From Coriobacteriaceae bacterium (GTDB taxonomy: Bacteria > Actinomycetota > Coriobacteriia > Coriobacteriales > Coriobacteriaceae), in NCBI GenBank assembly GCA_902399975.1, contig CABOHA010000008.1:1-53357 (forward strand): DNA of 53,357 nucleotides. Reading direction: 5' to 3'. The notes under the pieces were generated by a model. The model worked only from the letters and a program-made list of their open reading frames with translations. It did not search any database and had not been told where the DNA came from. A program made the translations under genes and the position numbers. Positions 17,183 to 25,564 of the stretch are shown in pieces. Each line of letters starts with the position of its first letter. Position 1 is the stretch's first letter.

Positions 17183-18193
17183 CTAGATCGAGGTGGAGTC
17201 GAGCCAGTTGAGCTTGCACTCGAGAATGCGCTGCTCGCCGGGTTGGCTGCTGCCATCAAGCAAGGCGAGCAGCATCTCGGCCGCCTCCCTGCCTTCCTGG
17301 TCGACGGGCTCGATGATCGTGGAGACGGTCGGCGTGGTGAGGTTGGTCCAGTCTTCGCAGTTGAGTCCCAAAAGACCTATTTGCTGCGGAAGTAGATGGG
17401 CCATGGGTTGGAGGGCCTTGTAGACACGGGGAAGCGCCCATTGGTTTTGTACGAAGATGAGCGTGCGCTTGGCGGGGTTGAACTTGTATTTAAAGTATTC
17501 GGTGAGCTCGTTGATCGACGGCTTGTTGTGATCGATGGGGATGGCTTTGTAGAGCTGCCCATTCGCGGCCAATGCCTCGGCATATCCCTGAAAACGTTCC
17601 ATGCGAGTGCGCATTTCGGTCATGTTGGCGGCGATGGAAAAGAAGTCTTCGTAGCCGGCGTCGAGAAGCGCCTGCGTGGCATTGTACACGCCGTCGTAGA
17701 GGTTGGTTTTGATCCAGCTGGTGCCTGGGCTGTAGATGGCCGCGTCAAAAAAGACGACGGGCTTGTCGGCGCGCTTGATGCGGTCGTGGACTGCCTTGAA
17801 ATTTGCCGTGGGCTGGATGATAAAACCATCGACGCCCAGTGAGAGCATTTTGTCGACATACATGAGCTCGGTCTCGGGGTTAAAGTTGCTCGTACAAACG
17901 ACCGTCTGGTAGCCCGCGGGGAGCATGACCTGCTCCATGCCGTTGAGGACGAGGCCCGCCCATTTGTTGGTGTTATCCAAGATGATGATGGCGATGACGT
18001 GGGTCTGCTTGCCGGTGAGCGTTTGCGCTTGGGCGTTGGGAACGTATCCGAGTTCCTTGATGACGCGCGCAATCTTTGCCTGCGTCTTCTCGCTAAGCTT
18101 TTCTCGTTTGTCGTTGAGGTAATACGAGACGCTTGCCGTCGAGGTTCCCGCCTCTCGAGCGACGTCTGCGATCGTAACGCGCTGTTTTGCCAC
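17183..18193 (-). CDS. LacI-family regulator of the adjacent sugar operon
   Basis: 336-residue repressor. The N-terminal HTH reads VTIADVAREAGTSTASVSYYLN, with the hinge helix NAQAQTLTGK near 55-60, then a periplasmic-binding-like sugar domain ending at LNWLDSTSI. GTG at 18193 is the likely start because AAGGAG lies six bases upstream. It is divergent from the PTS/transaldolase operon across a 415-bp region and is the obvious candidate regulator of it. The inducer is unknown, probably a phosphorylated sugar of that pathway. Confidence 0.9.
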   Translation of the reverse strand: MAKQRVTIADVAREAGTSTASVSYYLNDKREKLSEKTQAKIARVIKELGYVPNAQAQTLTGKQTHVIAIIILDNTNKWAGLVLNGMEQVMLPAGYQTVVCTSNFNPETELMYVDKMLSLGVDGFIIQPTANFKAVHDRIKRADKPVVFFDAAIYSPGTSWIKTNLYDGVYNATQALLDAGYEDFFSIAANMTEMRTRMERFQGYAEALAANGQLYKAIPIDHNKPSINELTEYFKYKFNPAKRTLIFVQNQWALPRVYKALQPMAHLLPQQIGLLGLNCEDWTNLTTPTVSTIIEPVDQEGREAAEMLLALLDGSSQPGEQRILECKLNWLDSTSI

Positions 18194-18414
18194 AGCGACT
18201 CCTTCCGACAGATGAGCATTTTCCAACATGATGACTTTGAGTCTTGGTGAGGGATGCGCTTTGGTGAGCGACTTTTTCCTTTCATATGAGTATGCAACAA
18301 ATGCGGTATATGGGTGGGGTCGAAATTTGTGACCGGCATGCGCATCTGCCGTCTACCGAGAAAATCAAATACTTCTTGACTTTTGAAATCGAGGGTAAAA
18401 TCGCAGGATTCATT

Positions 18415-18436
18415 TTTAGTTAAACGCATAACTAAA
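18415..18436. promoter_or_regulatory. Candidate LacI-type operator in the divergent region
   Basis: TTTAGTTA and TAACTAAA form a perfect 8-bp inverted repeat around AACGCA, 172 bp before the EIIBC start. A TTGACT -35-like element lies at 18376. The rest of the 415-bp gap (18194-18608) shows no gene; it is AT-richer than its flanks. Confidence 0.45.
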
Positions 18437-18608
18437 TAGCGTAACCAACGCTCTGACCTGCGCGTTTACCGAAATAAACTGGCATTAAGAAAAACGAGCA
18501 CCTATATTGGTCTTGTCGAAAAGACAGCAAGTCCAAACGGCAGGGGATGCTCCGGAGGCCTCCGCAAACGGTGTCTTGCGCACGCAACTCTATGAAAAGA
18601 GGGAAGCA

Positions 18609-20081
18609 ATGAAGATCGTAGGCGTTGCCGCCTGTACCGTGGGTATCGCCCACACGTATATGGCCCAGAAGGCGATTCAGGATGAATGCGCCGCTCGTGG
18701 CATCGAGTGCAAAGTCGAGGCTCAGGGTGGTCTGGGTATCGAGAATGAGCTCACGCAGGAAGACGTTGATTCCGCCGACCTGGTGCTCGAGTCCGTCGAC
18801 GTGGGTGTCGAGAACGAGGACCGTTTTGAGCAAAAGATGGCTGAGGGCAAGTTCCTCAAGGTCGGCACCTCGGATGTAATCGCCGATCCGGTAAAGATTA
18901 TCGACCAGGCTGTCGAGATCATCAAGGCGACGGGCGGTGCCGTTGACGCGTCCAAGGCCGAGGCCAAGGCAGAGAAGAAGGCCGTCTCCGCTGCCCCGCA
19001 GGCCCCGACACCGGCGTCCAAGCAGTCCATCTTTGCCGATCCTGGCAAGACGCTGCTCAATGCATTCAATACCGGTGTTTCCTATTTTATCCCCATCGTC
19101 GTTATCGGTGGCGTGTTCCTCGCCTTCTCGTTGGCATCCGGTACTGCCGGTGCTAGCGGTATGGAGGTCACCAACCCGTTGATGGTGAGTCTTAACACTA
19201 TCGGCATGGCCGGCATCTCTATGATGATTCCGGTGCTTGCGGCATACATCGCCTACTCGATGGCCGGTAAGCCCGCACTTGCCCCCGGCTTCGTCTTGGG
19301 CTACTTGGTTAACAACGCCGTCGTCACCCCGAGCGGCAACAGCGTTTCGACCGGCTTCTTGGGCGCCATGATCATGGCTGTCATCTGCGGTTACTTTGTC
19401 CGCTGGATGAAGACCTGGAAGGTCAACAACACCATCCAGACCATCATGCCCATTCTGATCATCCCGATTCTGACCTCGCTCGTCCTGGGCATGGCTTACA
19501 TCTACATCCTGGCCACGCCGCTTGGCTTTGTGATGGATTGGCTCACCAGCGTGCTCGGCAGCCTGCAGGGCGGCTCCGCCGTCGTCCTGGGCCTGGTCAT
19601 TGGCGTTATGACCGCTTTCGATATGGGTGGCCCCATCAACAAGACCGCTTCGACCTTTACCATGGCCATCATGGCCTCCGGCATCTACGGCCCCAACGGT
19701 ATGTTCCGCGTCGCCGTCGCCATTCCCCCGATTGCTTGCGGCCTCGCTGCGCTCATCGCCAAGAACAAGTTCGATGACGCTGACCGTCAGATGGGCATCT
19801 CTGCGCTGTTCATGGGCTGCATCGGTATTACCGAGGGCGCTATTCCCTTCGCGGTCAAGGATCTTGGCCACACCCTGCCCGGCATTTGCATCGGCTCTGC
19901 CGTGGGCGCGGCGCTTGCCGCCTTCCAGGGCATCGACTGCTATGTTCCGCATGGTGGCTTTATTGTCGCCCTGGCCACCAACAACGTCGCGCTGTTCTGC
20001 CTGGACATCGTGATTGGCTCCTTGGTCGCCGCTGCAATCCTGATTGCCATGAAGCCCACGCTCGATAAGCAGGCCAAGTAA
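18609..20081 (+). CDS. PTS fructose-family EIIBC component
   Basis: Sugar permease and phosphotransferase, 490 residues. The EIIB domain (1 to about 100) has the phospho-Cys at position 9 in VAACTVGIAHTYMAQKA. An Ala/Lys-rich linker spans roughly 105-145, and a polytopic EIIC domain follows (GVSYFIPIVVIGGVFLAFSLA, FDMGGPINKTA, GITEGAIPFAVKD). No EIIA domain is fused; EIIA is encoded at the operon's 3' end. The start ATG at 18609 follows AGAGGGAAGC. Family substrates are fructose, mannose derivatives or other ketoses; context suggests a less common ketohexose. Confidence 0.93.
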   Translation: MKIVGVAACTVGIAHTYMAQKAIQDECAARGIECKVEAQGGLGIENELTQEDVDSADLVLESVDVGVENEDRFEQKMAEGKFLKVGTSDVIADPVKIIDQAVEIIKATGGAVDASKAEAKAEKKAVSAAPQAPTPASKQSIFADPGKTLLNAFNTGVSYFIPIVVIGGVFLAFSLASGTAGASGMEVTNPLMVSLNTIGMAGISMMIPVLAAYIAYSMAGKPALAPGFVLGYLVNNAVVTPSGNSVSTGFLGAMIMAVICGYFVRWMKTWKVNNTIQTIMPILIIPILTSLVLGMAYIYILATPLGFVMDWLTSVLGSLQGGSAVVLGLVIGVMTAFDMGGPINKTASTFTMAIMASGIYGPNGMFRVAVAIPPIACGLAALIAKNKFDDADRQMGISALFMGCIGITEGAIPFAVKDLGHTLPGICIGSAVGAALAAFQGIDCYVPHGGFIVALATNNVALFCLDIVIGSLVAAAILIAMKPTLDKQAK

Positions 20082-20096
20082 ACCTTTAAGGACTCC

Positions 20097-20156
20097 GGTT
20101 GTGCGGAGGGATGGATTTGACTCCGCACAACCGCCCCTACACAACAAAATCCATCC
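20097..20156 (+). other. Mutually exclusive hairpins between EIIBC and gatZ-like genes
   Basis: GGTTGTGCGGAG (20097-20108) pairs perfectly with CTCCGCACAACC (20121-20132). The loop sequence GGATGGATTT (20109-20118) also pairs with AAATCCATCC (20147-20156), so two alternative folds compete. A further GGGCCCA/TGGGTCCC hairpin follows at 20166-20184. There is no T-run. This may tune expression within the operon. Confidence 0.5.
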
Positions 20157-20225
20157 GCACTGATAGGGCCCACATCTGGGTCCCAGGGAACTTTTGTCAA
20201 AAATCCTCTGGAGAAGGAGAACAAA

Positions 20226-21494
20226 ATGTCCAACCTCACCATCCGCCAGGCCGTTCAGGGCATGCTCAAGCTGCAGGACAGCGGCGATCACGCAACCATG
20301 GTCGGCATTGGCCCCATGAGCCCCAACCTGATTCAGGCCGTGTTCGAGCTTGCCAAGGACGAGGATTTCCCGCCCATGTTTATCGCTAGCCGCAACCAGG
20401 TCGATATGGACGAGATGGGCGCCGGCTACGTCAACGGTTGGGACCAGACGCGCTTTGCCGCCGACATTAAGAAGGTTGCCGACGAGGTGGGCTATACCGG
20501 TCCGTACTACCTGTGCCGCGATCACGGCGGTCCGTGGCAGCGCGACGAGGAGCGTAACGCCCACCTGCCCGAGGACGAGGCCATGGAGCTCGCCCGCAAG
20601 TCCTTTGTCGCCGACATGGAGGCAGGCTTTGACCTGCTGATGGTCGACCCCACCAAGGACCCCTATCAGATCGGCAAGGTTATTCCGCTCGACGTGGTGC
20701 TTCGCCGCACGATCGATCTTATCGACTATCTTGAGCAGTACCGTCGCGAGCATAACCTGCCCGAGGTTGCCTATGAGGTCGGTACCGAGGAGACCAATGG
20801 CGGCCTGACCTCCACCGACAAGTACGAGGAGTTCATTTCTCAGCTGCAGCCCGAGCTCGAGAAGCGCGGCTGCCCCATGCCCACCTTTATCGTCGGCCAG
20901 ACCGGTACGCTCACCCGTTGGACCGAGCAGGTCGGTCATTACAACTTTAAGAATGCCCGCGAGCTCGCCGACATGGCCAAGCGCTACGGCGTGGGCCTGA
21001 AGGAGCACAACGCCGACTACCTGGACGACGCGACGCTGCTCGAGCACATCCCGGCACACGTGACCGCTTCCAATGTCGCCCCTCAGTACGGCACCGAGGA
21101 GACCCGCGCTTACCTCAAGCTCTGCGCTACCGAGCAGATTCTGGTCGACAACGGCCTGTGCGACGATCCCTCCGATCTGTATCACACGCTGCTGGTCAAG
21201 GCCATCAAGACCGAGCGCTGGCGCAAGTGGATGACCGGCGACGATGTCAACCTGCAGGTTGACGACATTCTGGCCGACGACGAGCTCAGCCTGAAGATTC
21301 TGGATGTCTCCGGCCACTACGCGTTCAACGATCCCGAGGTCAAGGAGCAGGTCGAGAAGCTCTATCGCAACCTCGCTGCCCAGGACATTGACGGCAAGCG
21401 CTTTGTGATCGAGCACATCAAGCGCCCGATCAAGCAGTACGTCGTCGGTCTTAACCTCAAGGGCGTCACGAGCCGCATCGAGAAGGCTCTCTAA
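20226..21494 (+). CDS. GatZ/KbaZ-family protein (tagatose-6-P epimerase or aldolase subunit)
   Basis: A 422-residue TIM-barrel protein of the family that includes GatZ and KbaZ, non-catalytic partners of tagatose-1,6-bisphosphate aldolase. Some members, e.g. in Agrobacterium, are stand-alone D-tagatose-6-phosphate 4-epimerases. Characteristic segments: FIASRNQVDMDEMGAGYVNG, CRDHGGPWQRDEE, EVGTEETNGG, FIVGQTGTLT, GLKEHNADYL, HVTASNVAPQYG. GAGAAGGAG precedes the ATG. No GatY/KbaY partner occurs in the operon, which favours the epimerase reading, but activity cannot be proven from sequence. Confidence 0.87.
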   Translation: MSNLTIRQAVQGMLKLQDSGDHATMVGIGPMSPNLIQAVFELAKDEDFPPMFIASRNQVDMDEMGAGYVNGWDQTRFAADIKKVADEVGYTGPYYLCRDHGGPWQRDEERNAHLPEDEAMELARKSFVADMEAGFDLLMVDPTKDPYQIGKVIPLDVVLRRTIDLIDYLEQYRREHNLPEVAYEVGTEETNGGLTSTDKYEEFISQLQPELEKRGCPMPTFIVGQTGTLTRWTEQVGHYNFKNARELADMAKRYGVGLKEHNADYLDDATLLEHIPAHVTASNVAPQYGTEETRAYLKLCATEQILVDNGLCDDPSDLYHTLLVKAIKTERWRKWMTGDDVNLQVDDILADDELSLKILDVSGHYAFNDPEVKEQVEKLYRNLAAQDIDGKRFVIEHIKRPIKQYVVGLNLKGVTSRIEKAL

Positions 21495-21513
21495 GTAGCT
21501 TTTCCTACACGAC

Positions 21514-21549
21514 GCCGGGCCTGGGGCATGTCCCAGCTGCAGGCCCGGC
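21514..21549 (+). terminator. Hairpin after gatZ-like gene
   Basis: GCCGGGCCTG / CAGGCCCGGC perfect 10-bp stem with a 16-nt loop. No T-run of its own; the next hairpin supplies one, so the two may act together. Confidence 0.55.
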
Positions 21550-21551
21550 AC

Positions 21552-21587
21552 ATAGGACAAAGGGACATCCCCTTTGTCCTATTTTTT
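21552..21587. repeat. REP-like palindrome doubling as terminator
   Basis: ATAGGACAAAGGG / CCCTTTGTCCTAT, perfect 13-bp arms with loop ACATC, then TTTTT. Contains GGGACA. It lies inside the operon, 33 bp before the transaldolase start, so may reduce read-through. Confidence 0.75.
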
Positions 21588-21619
21588 GAGTTTTGGATTC
21601 CTTAGAAGGAGTTTGCACC

Positions 21620-22303
21620 ATGAAGTTCTTTATCGATACCGCCAACCTTGACGAGATCGCCGAGGCCAAGAGCTGGGGCTGCCTTGCCGGCGTCACCACC
21701 AACCCGTCCCTGTACGCCAAGACCGGCGGCAAGCTCGCCGACTTTGAGCCCCATATGCTCAAGATTGCCGAGCTCTGCGAGGGCCTGCCCGTGTCTGCTG
21801 AGTCCACCGCGACCACTGCCGAGGGCATGATCGAGGAGGGCAAGCGTCTTGCCGCCCTGGCTCCCAACATCGTGGTCAAGCTTCCCGTGTGCGAGGCCGG
21901 CCTCGCCGCCTGCCGCACCCTGGCCGATGCGGGCGTGCGCGTCAACATGACGCTTGTTTTCTCGCCGACGCAGGCCCTCATGGCCGCCAACGCCGGTGCC
22001 CGCTACATCAGCCCGTTTGTCGGCCGCTTTGACGACATCGCCGAGGACGGCATCTCGCAGCTCGACAATGTCGTGACATGCATCAAGAACTATGACTGGA
22101 CCGGCAAGAACGTCGACGACACCGTCGAGATCATCACCGCTTCGGTCCGCACGCCCAACCACGTGACCCAGGCGGCTCTTCTTGGTGCCGACATCGCGAC
22201 CGTGCCCATGGCCGCTCTCAAGAAGTGCCTGCATCACCCGCTGACCGACCAGGGCCTCGCCTCTTTTGAGGCTGACTGGCAGAAGGTCGTCGCTCAGGCT
22301 TAA
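21620..22303 (+). CDS. Transaldolase (FSA/TalC subfamily)
   Basis: 227-residue small transaldolase. The Schiff-base Lys is K87 in NIVVKLPV. Two positions separate transaldolases from fructose-6-phosphate aldolases in this subfamily. Here they are Glu61 (SAESTATTAEG, Gln in FSA) and Phe133 (YISPFVGRFDD, Tyr in FSA). Both match transaldolase, so the enzyme should transfer dihydroxyacetone units between sugar phosphates and not simply cleave fructose-6-P. AGAAGGA precedes the ATG. It works logically with the transketolase genes immediately downstream. Confidence 0.92.
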   Translation: MKFFIDTANLDEIAEAKSWGCLAGVTTNPSLYAKTGGKLADFEPHMLKIAELCEGLPVSAESTATTAEGMIEEGKRLAALAPNIVVKLPVCEAGLAACRTLADAGVRVNMTLVFSPTQALMAANAGARYISPFVGRFDDIAEDGISQLDNVVTCIKNYDWTGKNVDDTVEIITASVRTPNHVTQAALLGADIATVPMAALKKCLHHPLTDQGLASFEADWQKVVAQA

Positions 22304-22367
22304 CGACTGGGTTGCCCTCGGCATCGCGCCATCCGGTGCCGGGGTTGTTCTCAAGAGAGGAATTCGT

Positions 22368-23198
22368 ATGACCAACCAGGAGCTGGCGAAGGTCGCCAAT
22401 GAGGTCAGGAAGGGTGTCGTGACTGCGGTTCACGCGGCCAAGTCGGGACATCCGGGTGGATCGCTCGGTGCAGCCGACATCATGACGTATCTGTACTTTG
22501 AGGAAATGAATATCGATCCTGCCGACCCTCACAAGGCCGATCGCGACCGCTTTGTGCTCTCCAAGGGTCACGCGGCGCCGGGCCTGTATTCGGTGTTGGC
22601 AAATCGCGGCTATTTTCCCGTCGAAGAGCTCGAGACGCTCCGCCATATTGGCAGCCGACTGCAGGGCCATCCCAACATGAACGATACCCCAGGCATCGAT
22701 ATGTCCACCGGCTCGCTCGGTCAGGGCATCTCTGCTGCAGTTGGAATGGCGCTTGCCGCTAAGCACTGGGGCGACAGCTACCGTGTCTACACGTTGCTGG
22801 GCGACGGTGAGTGCGAGGAAGGCCAGGTGTGGGAGGCGGCTATGTTTGCCGGCAACCATGCGCTCGACAATCTTGTTGCCGTCGTCGACCACAACGGCTT
22901 GCAGATTGACGGCACGATCGATGAAGTCAACTCGGCCATGCCGCTTGCCGACAAGTTCCGCGCCTTTAAGTGGCATGTGATAGAGCTAGCCGATGGCAAC
23001 GACATGGCGCAGATTGAGGCGGCTTTCGCCGAAGCTCGCGAGGTGACCGGCGCGCCCGTCGCTATCATCGCCGAGACGGTGAAGGGCAAAGGCGTCTCCT
23101 TTATGGAGAACCAGGTTGGCTGGCATGGCAAGGCGCCCAATGACGAGCAGTTTGAGCAGGCCATGGCCGAGCTCGCGGCAGCAGGAGAGGAACTCTAA
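22368..23198 (+). CDS. Transketolase, N-terminal (TPP-binding) subunit
   Basis: 276 residues, corresponding to the first half of a normal transketolase. The ThDP/Mg motif is GDGECEEGQVWEAAMF...VVDHNGLQ. Catalytic and cofactor His are in SGHPGGSLG and SKGHAAPGLY. AGAGAGGAA precedes the ATG. The stop overlaps the next start in TAATG, so the two halves are translationally coupled and will form a heteromeric enzyme, as split transketolases do in archaea and many actinobacteria and firmicutes. Confidence 0.94.
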   Translation: MTNQELAKVANEVRKGVVTAVHAAKSGHPGGSLGAADIMTYLYFEEMNIDPADPHKADRDRFVLSKGHAAPGLYSVLANRGYFPVEELETLRHIGSRLQGHPNMNDTPGIDMSTGSLGQGISAAVGMALAAKHWGDSYRVYTLLGDGECEEGQVWEAAMFAGNHALDNLVAVVDHNGLQIDGTIDEVNSAMPLADKFRAFKWHVIELADGNDMAQIEAAFAEAREVTGAPVAIIAETVKGKGVSFMENQVGWHGKAPNDEQFEQAMAELAAAGEEL

Positions 23199-24136
23199 TG
23201 GCAGAGGTCAAAAAAGTCGCCACGCGCGTAAGCTACGGCGAGGCACTCGTCGAGCTGGGCAATGAGCACGATGACTTTGTAGTGCTCGATGCCGACCTGG
23301 CTGCCGCTACGCAGACGGGTAAGTTTAAGACTGCCCATCCTGAGCGCTTTTACGATGCCGGCATCGCCGAGAGCAACCTGATGGGTCTTGCCGCCGGCAT
23401 CGCGACCACGGGCCGCGTTGCTTTTGCGAGCACCTTTGCGATGTTTGCCGCCGGTCGCGCCTACGAGCAGGTCCGCAATTCCATTGGCTACCCGCACCTC
23501 AACGTCAAGATTGGCGCCACCCATGCCGGCATTTCGGTGGGCGAGGACGGCGCCACGCACCAGTGCTGCGAGGATATCGCACTCATGCGTACGATTCCGG
23601 GTATGACGGTGGTCGTTCCCGCCGACGATGTCGAGGCCCGCGCCTGTGTGCGCGCCGCCTATGAGTTTGAGGGGCCGGTCTACATGCGCTTCGGCCGCCT
23701 GGCAACACCGGTCATCAACGATCACGAGGACTACGAGTTCAAGATCGGCCGCGGTGTTGTTGTACGGGAGGGCTCTGATGTCACGATCGTCGCGTGCGGT
23801 CTCATGGTCGCTGAGGCACTCGCTGCTGCCGAGGCGCTCGCTGCCGACGGCATCGATGCTGAGGTCATCAACATGCATACGATCAAACCGCTCGATGAGC
23901 GTTTGGTGGTTGCCAGCGCCAAGAAGACCGGTCGCGTGGTCACCGCCGAGGAGCATTCGATTATCGGTGGTCTTGGCGAGGCCGTTGCCTCGGTGCTCGC
24001 GGAGCAGCATCCAGTGCCGATGCGTCGCGTCGGCGTGCGCGATGTGTACGGCGAGTCCGGCCCTGCGGTCGATTTGCTGCATAAGTACGGTTTGGACGCC
24101 GACGGCATCGAAGCTGCGGTCAGGTCCGTGTTGTAA
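23198..24136 (+). CDS. Transketolase, C-terminal subunit
   Basis: 312 residues with the pyrimidine-binding and C-terminal transketolase domains. Segments include RFYDAGIAESNLMGLAAGIA (the activating Glu), TFAMFAAGRAYEQVRNSIGY, THAGISVGEDGATHQ and a C-terminal domain with HTIKPLDERLV and EEHSIIGGLG. Starts within the TAATG overlap with the N-terminal half. Together they transfer two-carbon units among xylulose-5-P, ribose-5-P, erythrose-4-P and fructose-6-P. Confidence 0.94.
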   Translation: MAEVKKVATRVSYGEALVELGNEHDDFVVLDADLAAATQTGKFKTAHPERFYDAGIAESNLMGLAAGIATTGRVAFASTFAMFAAGRAYEQVRNSIGYPHLNVKIGATHAGISVGEDGATHQCCEDIALMRTIPGMTVVVPADDVEARACVRAAYEFEGPVYMRFGRLATPVINDHEDYEFKIGRGVVVREGSDVTIVACGLMVAEALAAAEALAADGIDAEVINMHTIKPLDERLVVASAKKTGRVVTAEEHSIIGGLGEAVASVLAEQHPVPMRRVGVRDVYGESGPAVDLLHKYGLDADGIEAAVRSVL

Positions 24137-24148
24137 GGAAGGCTTTCC

Positions 24149-24601
24149 ATGGGGTTTGTATCTGCCAACCAAGTGACGATTGGCTACGCCGCCGCCTCGC
24201 GCGAGGACGCGCTGCATTATCTGTCCGAGCAGGCTGTTGAGCTTGGTTTTGCCGATGACGCGTCTGCTGTAGAGGCGGCTTTTATTGCTCGCGAAAACGA
24301 GGCCGAGACTGGCCTCGTCGCCGGTTTTGCCGTTCCGCATGCCAAGAGCGATGCGATCCATACGCCGGGCGTGGCCGTGCTCAAGCTGTCCGAGCCTGTT
24401 GAGTGGCCGAGCTTTGATGGCGTGCCCGTCGATGTGGCGCTCGCGCTGTACGTGCCCGCCGGCGAAGCGGGAACCACGCACCTGCGTCTGCTCTCCAAGG
24501 CCGCCGTGATGCTGATGGATGCTGGCTTCCGTGACAGGGTGCGCGAAAGCACCGATCCTGTCGAGATTGCCGAGCTCATCAACGCCGGGCTCGAGGGCTA
24601 G
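24149..24601 (+). CDS. PTS fructose-family EIIA component
   Basis: 150-residue EIIA that passes phosphate from HPr to the EIIB domain of the same operon. The phospho-His is H64 in GFAVPHAKSDAI. AAGGAAGG precedes the ATG 12 bp after the transketolase stop. Separation of EIIA from EIIBC by four metabolic genes is unusual and argues that the whole set forms one functional unit. Confidence 0.92.
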   Translation: MGFVSANQVTIGYAAASREDALHYLSEQAVELGFADDASAVEAAFIARENEAETGLVAGFAVPHAKSDAIHTPGVAVLKLSEPVEWPSFDGVPVDVALALYVPAGEAGTTHLRLLSKAAVMLMDAGFRDRVRESTDPVEIAELINAGLEG

Positions 24602-24644
24602 AACGGGCTCTCCGTTCCATTAATCGATCCTTCTCCAAGGAAAA

Positions 24645-24673
24645 GGGCCGCGACGCTATAGGCGTCGCGGCCC
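24645..24673 (+). terminator. Hairpin at operon end
   Basis: Perfect 12-bp stem GGGCCGCGACGC / GCGTCGCGGCCC with a 5-nt loop. It is followed by TGTCTG with no real T-run, so intrinsic termination may be weak. Confidence 0.6.
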
Positions 24674-24677
24674 TGTC

Positions 24678-24731
24678 TGCGTTTCCCCAGATAAAACCTG
24701 CCAAAATAAACCTGTCCCTTTTCAGCAGGTT
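24678..24731 (+). repeat. 54-nt REP-like repeat, copy A
   Basis: First of three copies of a 54-nt unit. AACCTGC...GCAGGTT arms enclose AAACCTGTCCC. The first 45 nt are identical to copy B (25511). It lies just upstream of the first HAD gene. Confidence 0.85.
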
Positions 24732-24743
24732 GGCGCGATATGA

Positions 24744-24764
24744 TATATACGTTATATACAAGTT
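24744..24764. promoter_or_regulatory. Conserved promoter/operator of HAD copy 1
   Basis: TATATACGTTATATACAAG plus TT, identical over 21 nt to the site before HAD copy 2 (26539). AT-rich and palindromic about CGT, suitable as a -10 region or regulator site. Confidence 0.5.
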
Positions 24765-24813
24765 GGAAAGTGTGGTAGAGTGGCGGCAATACAAGCCGGC
24801 GAAGGGGACCGAT

Positions 24814-25464
24814 ATGATCAAGGCTGTCATTTTTGACATGGACGGAACGCTGGTCGATACCGAGCGTTTGGACATGAGCGCATGGAAGGTGGGCGCTGCC
24901 GAGCTGGGGATTGCGATTGATGATGCGCTGGTCCATCAGTTTATCGGTCGCTCGATGCCTGATGTCAGGGACATCCTTGAGGAGCATTACGGCAGCCGCG
25001 AAATCGTCGAGACGGTCGAAGCCCACTACAGGGATGCTCTCGACGAGATGGTCAAGACCGATCTGGAGCTTAAGGCCGGCGCCGCCGAGTGCCTGGACGA
25101 ACTGCTGGCTGCGGGCTATCACGTGGGTCTTGCGACGTCGTCGCGCCGCGTTGCGGCCGAGCGCAACCTAAAGACGGTCGGCCTCTTTGACAAGTTTGAG
25201 ACGGTGACCTGTAACGAGGATACCCTGAACGGCAAGCCCGATCCCGAGATCTACCTGCTCGCCTGCGAGCGCGCGGGCTTTGCTCCCGAGGAATGCGCCG
25301 TGGTCGAGGATTCTCGCAACGGCTGCGTCTCGGGCATCACGGCCGGCTGCCATGTGTTTGCCGTCCCCGATATCGTGCCGCTGCCGCAGGACGTGGCGGA
25401 TGGCTGCGAGGCCGTGCTCGATACGCTGTTCGATCTGACAGCGGCGGTCAAGGCCGTGCGCTAA
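24814..25464 (+). CDS. HAD-superfamily phosphatase, copy 1
   Basis: 216-residue HAD hydrolase of the beta-phosphoglucomutase-like subfamily, likely a sugar-phosphate phosphatase or mutase. Motif I is FDMDGTLVD (D8, D10), the motif II Ser/Thr is in GLATSSRR, the motif III Lys in GKPDPE, and motif IV in VVEDSRNG. The ATG at 24814 follows AAGGGG; the longer frame runs back through the promoter. Residues 75-216 are almost identical to copy 2 (26615), while the cap region (about 20-75) has diverged. Its stop overlaps a lacI 3' remnant. Confidence 0.9.
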   Translation: MIKAVIFDMDGTLVDTERLDMSAWKVGAAELGIAIDDALVHQFIGRSMPDVRDILEEHYGSREIVETVEAHYRDALDEMVKTDLELKAGAAECLDELLAAGYHVGLATSSRRVAAERNLKTVGLFDKFETVTCNEDTLNGKPDPEIYLLACERAGFAPEECAVVEDSRNGCVSGITAGCHVFAVPDIVPLPQDVADGCEAVLDTLFDLTAAVKAVR

Positions 25465-25505
25465 AGGTATGCGCCGAGGTTGATGGCGGTAGCTTCGGCG
25501 TGGCC
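25461..25505 (-). pseudogene. lacI 3'-end remnant
   Basis: The minus strand reads EATAINLGAYL-stop, overlapping the HAD copy 1 stop in CTAA exactly as the intact lacI gene (ending TDINLGAYL-stop) overlaps HAD copy 2 at 27262. Only about 12-15 codons remain before copy B of the 54-nt repeat. Evidence that an entire HAD-lacI module was duplicated and one lacI lost. Confidence 0.7.
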
Positions 25506-25510
25506 CCGCT

Positions 25511-25564
25511 TGCGTTTCCCCAGATAAAACCTGCCAAAATAAACCTGTCCCTTTTTGGTAGGTT
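25511..25564 (+). repeat. 54-nt REP-like repeat, copy B
   Basis: AACCTGCCAAAA / TTTTGGTAGGTT 12-bp arms, 13-nt loop with CCTGTCCC. Same orientation as copy A, so HAD copy 1 is bracketed by direct repeats. Its last bases overlap the larE stop codon region. Confidence 0.85.

Noticed and set aside
18432..21560. A 1042-codon open frame on the minus strand across the PTS and gatZ-like genes
   Set aside because: It lies fully antisense to two well-recognised genes and has low-complexity L/G/V/D/H content typical of GC-rich mirror frames. No SD and no family resemblance.
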